Shown: positions 1-5,806 of the stretch, in pieces
Position numbering within the stretch: position 1 is the stretch's first letter
How the letters are laid out: every line of letters starts with the position of its first letter
Assembly (NCBI GenBank): GCA_903906615.1
Contig: CAIVKT010000606.1
Coordinates: 1 to 5,809 of the forward strand
DNA length: 5,809 nt
Direction of reading: 5' to 3'
From: an uncultured Bacteroidota bacterium
Lineage (GTDB): Bacteria > Bacteroidota > Bacteroidia > Chitinophagales > Chitinophagaceae
Notes under the pieces: generated by a model
The model's database searches: none
What the model was told of the DNA's origin: nothing
What the model saw: the letters and a program-made list of their open reading frames with translations, nothing else
Translations under genes and position numbers: made by a program

Positions 1-1
1 C

Positions 2-424
2 AATGCCGGTAAGCTGGGACTCAACTTCGGGATACAGGGGATGCAGTACCCTGCCACTTCTACTGTGGCAGAGAACCAGGCACTGAGTACATCGCTGTAC
101 ATACACAGCATACCGAACAACAACGACAACCAGGATATAGTGAGCATGGGCTGCAATGCGGCCATGAGTTGTGCGCAAGTAATAGAGAACGCGCACGAGG
201 TGCTGGCGGTGGAAGTTGTAGCCCTTATTCAAGCCATAGATATACTGAAGATCAGTGACAAGCTATCGCCGGCGGGCAAGTGGATGTATACCAACGTAAG
301 AAAGCTGTTCCCCTTCTTCAGCGAAGACTTCAGCGCATCGCGCAAATTGCAGGATGTGAAGGCGTGGCTGATGGAAACAGATGTGGCCGCGAATTTTCAA
401 AAAGAACTAAACCACCAAAAGTAA
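2..424 (+). CDS. Aromatic amino acid ammonia-lyase (HAL/PAL/TAL family), C-terminal part, 5' end outside the window
   Basis: The gene enters from the left already in frame; 140 residues are visible of a family that is usually about 500 residues long. The family removes ammonia from His, Phe or Tyr with a self-formed MIO cofactor; the MIO tripeptide would lie upstream and is not visible. The fragment has the family's C-terminal pattern: a YPATSTVAENQALS stretch, then SIPNNNDNQDIVSMG. The NQD triplet (bases 128-136) is the form found in phenylalanine and tyrosine lyases, whereas true histidine lyases usually have QED here. I therefore favour a tyrosine or phenylalanine lyase making coumarate or cinnamate. 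The downstream FabG-like gene starts within this gene's stop codon, so the two are co-translated. In Bacteroidota such a lyase beside a ketoacyl reductase is typical of flexirubin/aryl-polyene pigment clusters, where coumarate would be the aryl starter. Family is secure; substrate is inferred. Confidence 0.88.
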   Translation, partial: NAGKLGLNFGIQGMQYPATSTVAENQALSTSLYIHSIPNNNDNQDIVSMGCNAAMSCAQVIENAHEVLAVEVVALIQAIDILKISDKLSPAGKWMYTNVRKLFPFFSEDFSASRKLQDVKAWLMETDVAANFQKELNHQK

Positions 425-1158
425 TGCAGGACAAATACGCACTGGTAACCGGAGGATCGAGAGGTATAGGCCGCGCCATATGCGTGAAGCTGGCAGAAGC
501 GGGCTATAACGTACTGGTGAATTACAAGGGCAATACCGAAGCTGCACAGCAAACAGCAGCGCTGGTGCAAGCAGCAGGCACTACCGCGGAAACACTTTGC
601 TTTGATGTAGCTAATAGAGAAGAAGTGCGGAATGTATTGGGCGGCTGGATGGAAGCCCATAAAGACAACAAGATAGAAGTACTGGTGAACAATGCCGGCA
701 TACGCAACGATGGCCTGATGGCCATGATGGCAGACGAGCAGTGGGATACCGTAGTAGACACCAGCCTTGGCGGCTGGTACAATGTGACCAAACAAGTGCT
801 TACGCCCATGGCACTGAACCGCTATGGCCGCATCATCAATATAGTGTCCCTGAGCGGGCTGAAGGGCATGCCGGGACAAACGAACTACTCCGCCGCAAAG
901 GCAGGCATCATAGGGGCGACAAAGGCGCTGGCGCAGGAAATGGCGCGTCGCAACATCACGGTGAACGCGATAGCGCCCGGCTTTATAAAAACAGATATGG
1001 TGGCCGACCTGGAGGAGAAAGAGTACATCAATATGATACCTGCAAAACGCTTTGGCGAAGCTGAGGAAGTAGCAGACCTTGCGGCCTTCCTTGCATCAAA
1101 GAAGAGTAGCTATATCACCGGGCAGGTGATCTCTATCAATGGTGGGTTGTATTCTTAG
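424..1158 (+). CDS. fabG: FabG-like 3-oxoacyl-ACP reductase (short-chain dehydrogenase), likely for a pigment polyene chain
   Basis: A 244-residue classical SDR, the usual FabG length. The NADPH-binding motif TGGSRGIG is at residues 9-16, NNAG at 89-92, Ser142 sits 13 residues before the YSAAK motif (Tyr155, Lys159), then APGFIKTDM and a C-terminal ITGQVISINGG. The start at 424 is chosen because MQDKYALVTGG is the normal SDR N-terminus and its ATG shares one base with the TAA of the lyase (TAATG); an upstream in-frame ATG at 280 would only add residues read from inside the lyase gene. The family reduces 3-oxoacyl-ACP to 3-hydroxyacyl-ACP. Coupling to the ammonia-lyase suggests reduction of a growing polyene or flexirubin chain rather than housekeeping fatty-acid synthesis. 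Odd: the position equal to E. coli FabG Asn110, part of the Asn-Ser-Tyr-Lys tetrad, is Ser114 (DTSLGG in place of ETNLSS). Its stop overlaps the stop of the convergent flippase gene. Confidence 0.9.
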   Translation: MQDKYALVTGGSRGIGRAICVKLAEAGYNVLVNYKGNTEAAQQTAALVQAAGTTAETLCFDVANREEVRNVLGGWMEAHKDNKIEVLVNNAGIRNDGLMAMMADEQWDTVVDTSLGGWYNVTKQVLTPMALNRYGRIINIVSLSGLKGMPGQTNYSAAKAGIIGATKALAQEMARRNITVNAIAPGFIKTDMVADLEEKEYINMIPAKRFGEAEEVADLAAFLASKKSSYITGQVISINGGLYS

Positions 1159-2672
1159 AACAGGCGTTTATTCTGCCTGATGAGCCTTACATACTCTGTA
1201 AGGTCGGGGGAAGGTTTTAACCACAGCAACATGCCTATATAGATCACAGATATAAGCGTAGTGCGTATGGCGGCATCTATAAAAGTATGCACGTATACAT
1301 GTCGCGCAGGGTCGAAAAGATAAGGGAAGAAATACCCTACCGCCAGCGCCGGCAGCGCAGCTATAATAACACGCCATGTCTTATTGGAGAAGGGCTGCAT
1401 ACCCAGCTTCTTCCATACAAAAATATACTTGATAACATTAAAGACGATGAGTATGGACGTAGAGCTCCATGCAGCACCATATACGCCATAACGTGGCACC
1501 AGCGTGCGTATAAGCAGGAACAGAAGACCGATAAGGAGTACAGACACGTAAAAATTGAACTTATAATAGTTGGCAATAGACAGCACCTGGTCGTTGATGC
1601 CGGTAGCTACGTTTATCAGGCTGCCCGCCATAAGTATCAGGAAGATCTTGATGACGCTTGTATAGTCCTTGCCGTTGCCTATTATAGCTACTACATTCTG
1701 TAGGTTGCAGCACAGAATTATTGCAATTCCCACAGTAGGTATGAGCAGGTTCATTGAAGCACGGGTAAAAAGGTTTTTGGCCGAGACCATATCATCTTCC
1801 GCAAAATCTTTGGCGAGCGCAGCAAAGCTGGCCGGCAGAAACGCCTTGGAAGGCATGAGCAAAAAGGAAATAATAAAATTGGCCGCTGCATAGGGCGCTG
1901 CTGATTGAAAACCACTATGATCGTAGATAGGTACTAATGCCGAATCCATAAGGGCCATAAGTATAAGGGCCGCACCGAGCAGGTAGTGGTACCACGCAAA
2001 ATGCGCGATCTCTTTATACTCCTTTAACGAAAAATCGCGCAGACGGAAAGAGAAACCAAATCCGGGTGTTTTAAAAGAAATGAAGAGGAAGATGATCATG
2101 GGCAGGCCAGCTATGAGCACAGTGCCTGTGATGAGTGCATAAAGGCTGATGTAGCCTAATGCGAACAAAATGATGAGTATAATGTTGAGTACACGTACCA
2201 GTATCTCCCGCATAAAGGCAGAAACGGCTACCTTCATCTGTGAGCCGAGGTACTGTTCCAATATGGTCATGTAAATGAAGAAAAACACGAATAGCGGCAG
2301 CCATGCAAAGTATCGGGTGGCGAATGCCACATCTTCTGCCTGGTAATGGCGAAGTATCCAGGTTCTGAAAACGAAATAAAATATCGTAAAAATGCCTGCG
2401 AAGAATGCCGGTAATATAAGGGTGAGCGAAAGGAGCAATTTCCTCTTGCGCTCATCGCCGGCCAGCCTGTGTGTAAAAACAATTAGCGTACTGTTCAGCC
2501 CCATCAGCAGCAACTGCGAAAGGATAACCGCATATACGCCAATGCTGCGTATATAACCAAATCCCTGCTTGGTGATGTACTTTGTAGACAACCAAAGCAC
2601 CAGCGCGCCCAATACGGCGCCAAATGCTACTATGATGAGATTTTTTACAGACTGCCGGAATACAATTCCCAT
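1155..2672 (-). CDS. Polysaccharide/oligosaccharide flippase-like membrane protein (MOP superfamily, Wzx-type)
   Basis: A 505-residue, strongly hydrophobic protein with about 14 membrane segments by eye (roughly residues 10-30, 45-65, 78-100, 120-140, 160-178, 180-198, 222-245, 262-285, 305-325, 340-360, 372-395, 400-420, 435-455, 468-488) and a basic C-terminal tail. The N-terminus MGIVFRQSVKN followed directly by a membrane helix is the form I know from Bacteroidota proteins annotated as lipopolysaccharide or polysaccharide biosynthesis flippases. These move lipid-linked sugar units across the inner membrane. The ATG at 2672 is preferred over a TTG three codons upstream (2681), because the TTG is part of the predicted -7 promoter box. 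The gene is divergent from gmd-fcl, which make GDP-fucose, fitting export of a fucosylated glycan. Its stop overlaps the stop of the convergent reductase by 4 bp. The family is fairly clear; the transported substrate is unknown. Confidence 0.82.
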   Translation of the reverse strand: MGIVFRQSVKNLIIVAFGAVLGALVLWLSTKYITKQGFGYIRSIGVYAVILSQLLLMGLNSTLIVFTHRLAGDERKRKLLLSLTLILPAFFAGIFTIFYFVFRTWILRHYQAEDVAFATRYFAWLPLFVFFFIYMTILEQYLGSQMKVAVSAFMREILVRVLNIILIILFALGYISLYALITGTVLIAGLPMIIFLFISFKTPGFGFSFRLRDFSLKEYKEIAHFAWYHYLLGAALILMALMDSALVPIYDHSGFQSAAPYAAANFIISFLLMPSKAFLPASFAALAKDFAEDDMVSAKNLFTRASMNLLIPTVGIAIILCCNLQNVVAIIGNGKDYTSVIKIFLILMAGSLINVATGINDQVLSIANYYKFNFYVSVLLIGLLFLLIRTLVPRYGVYGAAWSSTSILIVFNVIKYIFVWKKLGMQPFSNKTWRVIIAALPALAVGYFFPYLFDPARHVYVHTFIDAAIRTTLISVIYIGMLLWLKPSPDLTEYVRLIRQNKRLF

Positions 2673-2678
2673 AACGAA

Positions 2679-2706
2679 CAAAGGTAAATATTAGAAATTA
2701 AGTCAA
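2679..2706 (-). promoter_or_regulatory. Predicted Bacteroidota-type promoter for the flippase gene
   Basis: Read on the minus strand, TTG (2706-2704) is followed by 17 bp and then TACCTTTG (2686-2679). This fits the Bacteroidota consensus of a TTG -33 box and a TAnnTTTG -7 box spaced about 17-23 bp. The -7 box ends only 6 nt before the ATG at 2672, so transcription would begin at or within a few bases of the start codon. There is no room for a ribosome-binding site. The match is by eye; no transcript evidence exists here. Confidence 0.6.
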
Positions 2707-2764
2707 CCATAAAATATTCACAAACTATTGCAAAGGTGTGCAAACTCATAAGCCCCGAAAGAAT

Positions 2765-2772
2765 TATATTTG
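2765..2772 (+). promoter_or_regulatory. Predicted -7 box (TATATTTG) for the gmd-fcl operon
   Basis: TATATTTG matches the Bacteroidota TAnnTTTG box exactly and ends 16 nt before the gmd ATG, predicting a leader of roughly 10-12 nt. I see no good TTG or TTTG -33 box at 17-23 bp upstream; the nearest candidate is GTG at 2738-2740, with a 24-bp gap. The promoter may be weak or need an activator. It also argues for the ATG at 2789 as the gmd start, since an upstream in-frame GTG at 2738 would lie before the transcript begins. Confidence 0.5.
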
Positions 2773-2788
2773 CAGCAAACAGCAATTA

Positions 2789-3901
2789 ATGAAAAAAGCC
2801 CTGATAACCGGCATCACAGGACAGGACGGTGCATACCTTGCCGAACTTTTACTGGACAAAGGATATGAAGTACATGGTGTGAAGCGCCGTACCTCACTGA
2901 TCAATACTGCACGGATAGACCACCTTTATGTAGACCCGCATGAAAAGAGCACCCGGTTCAAGCTCCATTATGGCGACCTGACCGATTCCACCAATATCAT
3001 ACGCATCATACAGGAAGTGCAGCCGGATGAGATATATAACCTTGGTGCTATGAGCCATGTGCAGGTGAGCTTTGAAGAGCCGGAATATGTAGCCAATACA
3101 GACGCCACCGGTACACTGCGCATACTGGAAGCGATACGTATACTGGGATTAGAGAAAAAGACAAGGATATACCAGGCATCTACCTCCGAGCTTTATGGCA
3201 AGGTGCAGGCGGTGCCGCAAAGTGAGACCACGCCGTTTTATCCACGCTCGCCATATGGTGTGGCCAAGCTCTATGCGTATTGGATAACGGTGAACTACAG
3301 GGAAGCCTACGGCATGTATGCCTGCAACGGCATCCTCTTTAACCATGAAAGCCCAATGAGGGGCGAGACATTTGTAACGCGCAAGATAACACGTGGCATA
3401 GCACAGATAGTGCTGGGCCTTGATAATAAGCTGTGGCTGGGCAACCTGGATGCCAAAAGGGACTGGGGCCATGCCAAAGACTACGTAGAAGCTATGTGGC
3501 TGATGCTGCAACAGCCGGAACCGGAGGATTTTGTGATCGCTACGGGCGTTACCACATCAGTACGGGATTTTATAAAGCTGGCGTTTGCCCATGCCGGCGT
3601 GCAGGTGGCCTTCAAAGGCAGCGGCGAGCAGGAGATCGGCTATGTGGAAAAAGTACTTTTGCCTGAATGCAGGGTGAAGGAAGGGGATGTGGTGGTAGAG
3701 GTGGATAAAAAATACTTTCGCCCCACGGAGGTAGACCTGCTGCTGGGCGACCCCACCAAGGCCAAAGAAAAACTGGGCTGGACCGCAAAGTACACGCTGG
3801 ATGAACTGGCCAAAGAAATGATAGATGCCGACATTGATCATTTCAGGAAACAATTAATACTCCGCGAATCGGGATACAAGACGCTTAATCAATACGAATA
3901 A
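2789..3901 (+). CDS. gmd: GDP-mannose 4,6-dehydratase
   Basis: A 370-residue extended SDR, close to the 373 residues of E. coli Gmd and similar along its whole length from memory. It converts GDP-D-mannose to GDP-4-keto-6-deoxy-D-mannose in the cytosol using bound NADP. Visible landmarks: nucleotide-binding TGITGQDG (residues 7-14), KRRTS (32-36), HYGDLTD (60-66), NLGAMSHV (84-91), catalytic Thr132 and Glu134 in ASTSELYG, Tyr156 and Lys160 in SPYGVAK, all at the E. coli numbering. Further on come [15 protein letters not shown] and [14 protein letters not shown]. The start at MKKALITG is the family N-terminus and lies 16 nt after a -7 box. The TAA stop shares one base with the ATG of fcl (TAATG), so the two steps to GDP-L-fucose are coupled. 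The product could also feed other deoxysugars such as rhamnose, but the fcl partner makes fucose the likely end point. Confidence 0.97.
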   Translation: MKKALITGITGQDGAYLAELLLDKGYEVHGVKRRTSLINTARIDHLYVDPHEKSTRFKLHYGDLTDSTNIIRIIQEVQPDEIYNLGAMSHVQVSFEEPEYVANTDATGTLRILEAIRILGLEKKTRIYQASTSELYGKVQAVPQSETTPFYPRSPYGVAKLYAYWITVNYREAYGMYACNGILFNHESPMRGETFVTRKITRGIAQIVLGLDNKLWLGNLDAKRDWGHAKDYVEAMWLMLQQPEPEDFVIATGVTTSVRDFIKLAFAHAGVQVAFKGSGEQEIGYVEKVLLPECRVKEGDVVVEVDKKYFRPTEVDLLLGDPTKAKEKLGWTAKYTLDELAKEMIDADIDHFRKQLILRESGYKTLNQYE

Positions 3902-4839
3902 TGGACTTGAACGGTAAGATATATGTGGCAGGCCACCGGGGTATGGTGGGCTCGGCAATAGTGCGCAGACTGCAACAGGAAGGGTACAACAATATTATCG
4001 TCAGAACATCGGCAGAACTGGACCTGAAGGACCAGGCGGCTGTTAATGATTTTTTTGCCACCGAGAAACCGGAGTATGTATTCCTTGCTGCTGCTAAAGT
4101 GGGCGGTATATTGGCCAACAATACTTACCGTGCCGATTTCCTGTACGAGAACATGATGATAGAGGCCAACATCATTCATGCGGCTTATGTGCACCAGGTA
4201 AAAAAATTATTGTTCCTCGGCAGTTCGTGCATCTACCCCAAGATGGCGCCACAGCCGCTTAAAGAAGAGTACCTGCTTACCGGCCTGCTGGAAGAGACCA
4301 ACGAGCCTTATGCCATAGCCAAGATAGCCGGCATAAAGCTATGCGAAGCCTACCGCGACCAATACGGTTGCAACTTTATAGCTGCTATGCCTACCAACCT
4401 TTACGGACAGGGCGATAACTACCACTTACAAAACTCGCACGTGATACCCGCGCTGCTGCGCAAATTTCATGATGCTAAAGAAAAGGGCGAAGCCAATACG
4501 GAGATATGGGGATCGGGCACGCCGCTCCGCGAATTTATGTTTGTGGATGACCTGGCCAGCGCCTGTTTGTTCCTGATGAACAACTACGACGGCAAGCTGT
4601 TTGTAAATATGGGTACGGGCGAAGAGGTGACCATTAAAGAACTGGCCACCCTGGTAAAAGAGGTGACTGGCTTTGAAGGCGGCATTGTATTCGACAGTAC
4701 CAAGCCCGATGGCACACCCCGCAAGCTGATGGATAGCAGCAAACTGCACGGTATGGGCTGGAAGCATACCACATCGCTGCGCGATGGGCTGGCGGCGGCT
4801 TATGGCTTTTTTCAGCATGAGCTGATCAGGGAGAAGTAG
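3901..4839 (+). CDS. fcl: GDP-L-fucose synthase (epimerase/reductase)
   Basis: A 312-residue extended SDR, of normal length for the family (E. coli Fcl/WcaG is about 321). It takes the 4-keto-6-deoxymannose product of Gmd, epimerises C3 and C5, and reduces C4 with NADPH to give GDP-L-fucose. Visible landmarks: dinucleotide-binding GHRGMVG (residues 11-17), LAAAKVGGI (62-70), Ser108 and Cys110 in GSSCIYP, the Tyr137-x3-Lys141 pair in YAIAK, and His180 in NSHVIPAL. Each is one residue later than the E. coli catalytic set Ser107, Cys109, Tyr136, Lys140 and His179. [10 protein letters not shown] and the late substrate-domain segment [11 protein letters not shown] are also present, so the enzyme looks intact. 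It starts within the stop codon of gmd and is the last gene of the operon. No clear intrinsic terminator follows; repeat DNA starts about 30 bp after its stop. Confidence 0.97.
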   Translation: MDLNGKIYVAGHRGMVGSAIVRRLQQEGYNNIIVRTSAELDLKDQAAVNDFFATEKPEYVFLAAAKVGGILANNTYRADFLYENMMIEANIIHAAYVHQVKKLLFLGSSCIYPKMAPQPLKEEYLLTGLLEETNEPYAIAKIAGIKLCEAYRDQYGCNFIAAMPTNLYGQGDNYHLQNSHVIPALLRKFHDAKEKGEANTEIWGSGTPLREFMFVDDLASACLFLMNNYDGKLFVNMGTGEEVTIKELATLVKEVTGFEGGIVFDSTKPDGTPRKLMDSSKLHGMGWKHTTSLRDGLAAAYGFFQHELIREK

Positions 4840-4871
4840 TGGCAATTGCTATTGGTGTGTTTCAAGAAAAT

Positions 4872-4922
4872 ATCTCGCCCTTTTGGTTATAGGTTGTAAC
4901 GCATCGCAAGTCGAGGTGCGTT
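4872..4922 (-). repeat. Partial A hairpin (one arm) and B-like imperfect palindrome
   Basis: Read on the minus strand, 4886-4872 gives CAAAAGGGCGAGATA, which matches the 3' half of hairpin A plus the GAGAT tail seen at 5303-5317; its 5' arm is lost. Next to it, AACGCA (4898-4903) pairs with TGCGTT (4917-4922), a stem whose loop carries CATCGCAAGT. A near copy of that string, CATCGCGAGT, recurs 24 bp on at 4926-4935. This looks like an older, decayed part of the left repeat unit. Confidence 0.55.
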
Positions 4923-4933
4923 GCCCATCGCGA

Positions 4934-4984
4934 GTACCCAGGGCGTTGCCCCGGGCTAAGAGATTTTGCCCTTTCAGGGCTTGG
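4934..4984 (-). repeat. Complete A-B repeat unit, left copy
   Basis: On the minus strand it reads CCAAGCCCTGAAAGGGC (4984-4968), a 10-nt spacer (4967-4958), then hairpin B (4957-4935). It matches the unit at 5230-5280 at 47 of 51 positions, and all four differences are in the spacer. The two units point toward the region between them, enclosing 245 bp. Confidence 0.85.
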
Positions 4985-5081
4985 AGTAATTTTTTGGTCA
5001 ACTTGGTTTTTACTTTTTCAAACAGATCAATACATTTAACCAACAAACGCATTAAACCAGGGATAACAGATAACATTCGTA

Positions 5082-5094
5082 GCACTGAAAGGGC
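5082..5094 (+). repeat. Lone, imperfect A hairpin
   Basis: GCACTGAAAGGGC differs from the A consensus at one base, which unpairs the third stem position. It is followed by GAAATA, identical to the start of the spacer in the 5230-5280 unit, and then the match ends. It is preceded by CGTA, giving CGTAGC as also seen just before the right-hand unit. Confidence 0.6.
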
Positions 5095-5168
5095 GAAATA
5101 CCCTGACAAACGTGAATACAACCCGCCGCTTTGCAATTTTTATTTTAGATAATTTCGAAATGAGGAAC

Positions 5169-5213
5169 GCCATGAAATGACAGAACCTCTTAGCGGGCGG
5201 CAACACTCTCCGA
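5169..5213 (+). repeat. Diverged A-B repeat unit
   Basis: The layout of the complete units is kept: a 13-nt A-like hairpin GCCATGAAATGAC, a 10-nt spacer AGAACCTCTT (8 of 10 identical to the left unit's AAAATCTCTT), and a 22-nt B-like segment starting AGCGGGCGGCAAC. In the A part, the C-G pair at stem position 4 has become A-T, so pairing is kept; another position (C-A) is mismatched. This is either a related repeat subtype or an ageing copy. Confidence 0.65.
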
Positions 5214-5229
5214 CTCGCGAGAACGTAGC

Positions 5230-5280
5230 CCAAGCCCTGAAAGGGCGAAATATACTAGCCCGGGGCAACGCCCTGGGTAC
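5230..5280 (+). repeat. Complete A-B repeat unit, right copy
   Basis: It reads CCAAGCCCTGAAAGGGC (5230-5246), a 10-nt spacer GAAATATACT, then hairpin B (5257-5279). In B, 5259-5266 pairs with 5270-5277 around the loop AAC, eight pairs including one G-T. It is the reverse complement of 4934-4984 apart from four spacer bases. Confidence 0.85.
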
Positions 5281-5299
5281 AATAGATCATTATGAGAAA

Positions 5300-5312
5300 G
5301 CCCTGAAAGGGC
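5300..5312 (+). repeat. A hairpin just beyond the transposase stop codon
   Basis: A perfect GCCCT-GAA-AGGGC hairpin lies 20 bp after the right A-B unit and 4 bp from the last base of the transposase gene, giving an A-B-A order on this side. The GAGAT tail after it matches the partial A at the far left of the cluster. The palindrome lies in the transposase's 3' untranslated region, but there is no T-run, so a terminator role is not supported. Confidence 0.75.
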
Positions 5313-5316
5313 GAGA

Positions 5317-5769
5317 TCAATCCCAAACATATCGTTCATCATATTCTACATTATACTTCTTCAAAAACGCTTTGTATTCATCCTGAAAGGTTATTTTGCT
5401 ATGATGTGCATGTTGATCGGCAATATAGGCAATTACTGTATCCACTTGCGATGGATTTATAGAAAATGCCCCGTAGCCATTTTGCCAATAAAAGTTTTTA
5501 AGTGATCCGTCTCTTGTTTTCATCCATTTTGATGAATGCGACTTTATTTCTTCGATCAAAGTCACCAAAGCTATCTTTTTGGATAACGTACATAGAATAT
5601 GAATGTGGTCGATATAGCCGCCTACTTTTACAGGATCACATTCCATGTTCTTACAAATACCACCAAGATAACTGTGTAATTCATTTTCATAAGGTGGTTG
5701 GATGAGATCAGCTCTTTCTTTAGTGCTGAAAACAATGTGTAGGTAGTTCTTGACGAGTGATTGTCCCAT
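5317..5769 (-). CDS. Y1 (HUH) tyrosine transposase, IS200-like / possible REP-associated type
   Basis: A complete 150-residue protein of the Y1 transposase family (IS200/IS605 TnpA type), which cuts and joins single-stranded DNA at hairpins through a tyrosine. It opens with SLVKNYLHIVFSTK, the family's first strand. The metal-binding HUH motif is His55-Ile-His57 in YIDHIHIL, WQNGYGAFS is at 95-103, and the catalytic tyrosine is probably Tyr115 in YIADQHAHH. No residue known to be essential appears missing, so it could be active. The ATG at 5769 gives the usual N-terminus. There is no TnpB partner in the window. Palindromic repeats lie directly downstream (4 bp from the stop) and perhaps upstream, which suggests a link like RAYT proteins with REP elements. 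At 150 residues it is IS200-sized and has no extra C-terminal domain, so a simple IS200-type insertion is the main alternative. Confidence 0.9.
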   Translation of the reverse strand: MGQSLVKNYLHIVFSTKERADLIQPPYENELHSYLGGICKNMECDPVKVGGYIDHIHILCTLSKKIALVTLIEEIKSHSSKWMKTRDGSLKNFYWQNGYGAFSINPSQVDTVIAYIADQHAHHSKITFQDEYKAFLKKYNVEYDERYVWD

Positions 5770-5789
5770 GCTGCATCCGTTTATGTGTG

Positions 5790-5806
5790 TGAAATGACCA
5801 TCGCGA
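5790..5806. repeat. Possible repeat fragment upstream of the transposase
   Basis: TGAAATGAC (5790-5798) also occurs at 5173-5181 in the diverged A hairpin, and the adjoining CCATCGCGA (5798-5806) also occurs at 4925-4933 in the left repeat block. Two nine-base matches side by side, both to repeat material, suggest that a further unit is cut off by the window edge. The remaining bases between 5770 and 5809 show no clear promoter. Confidence 0.3.

Larger units (their letters stand above)
4872..5312. repeat. Cluster of palindromic REP-like repeats (A and B hairpins) filling the fcl-transposase gap
   Basis: This 441-bp stretch holds no believable gene; the small reading frames across it are translations of the repeats. 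It contains several copies of a 13-nt hairpin A (GCCCT-GAA-AGGGC) and two intact copies of a GC-rich hairpin B (stem CCCGGGGC / GCCCTGGG, loop AAC, one G-T pair). In complete units A is followed by a 10-nt spacer and then B. From left to right: a partial A and a B-like fragment (minus), a complete unit (minus), a lone A (plus), a diverged unit (plus), a complete unit (plus) and a lone A (plus). The arrangement resembles clustered REP elements. The Y1 transposase next door is a plausible but unproven partner. The stretch between about 4985 and 5081 is AT-rich and I recognise nothing in it. Confidence 0.85.

Noticed and set aside
280..423. N-terminal extension of the reductase to an ATG at 280
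   Set aside because: The extra residues are an out-of-frame reading of the lyase gene; the SDR fold begins at the ATG at 424.
397..879. Minus-strand reading frame of 160 residues opposite the reductase
   Set aside because: Shadow of a clear SDR gene; no recognisable motif of its own.
4840..4871. Rho-independent terminator after fcl
   Set aside because: No GC-rich hairpin followed by a T-run is present directly after the stop; the first hairpins belong to the repeat family and lack T-runs.
4849..5136. Minus-strand reading frame of 95 residues containing ALKGQNLLARGNALGT
   Set aside because: The recognisable part is hairpins A and B translated; the frame runs through repeat DNA and has no gene-like start or family resemblance.
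4883..5152. Plus-strand reading frame of 89 residues
   Set aside because: It is the opposite-strand reading of the same repeat block, rich in Arg and Cys, with no recognisable protein pattern.
5036..5233. Minus-strand reading frame of 65 residues
   Set aside because: It spans the diverged repeat units and AT-rich filler; no homology recognised.
4872..5312. CRISPR array
   Set aside because: The repeats are in mixed orientation, uneven in spacing and hairpin-based, there are no regular unique spacers, and no cas gene is visible.
5177..5386. Plus-strand reading frame of 69 residues containing ALKGRNILARGNALGT
   Set aside because: Repeat translation that then runs antisense into the transposase gene.
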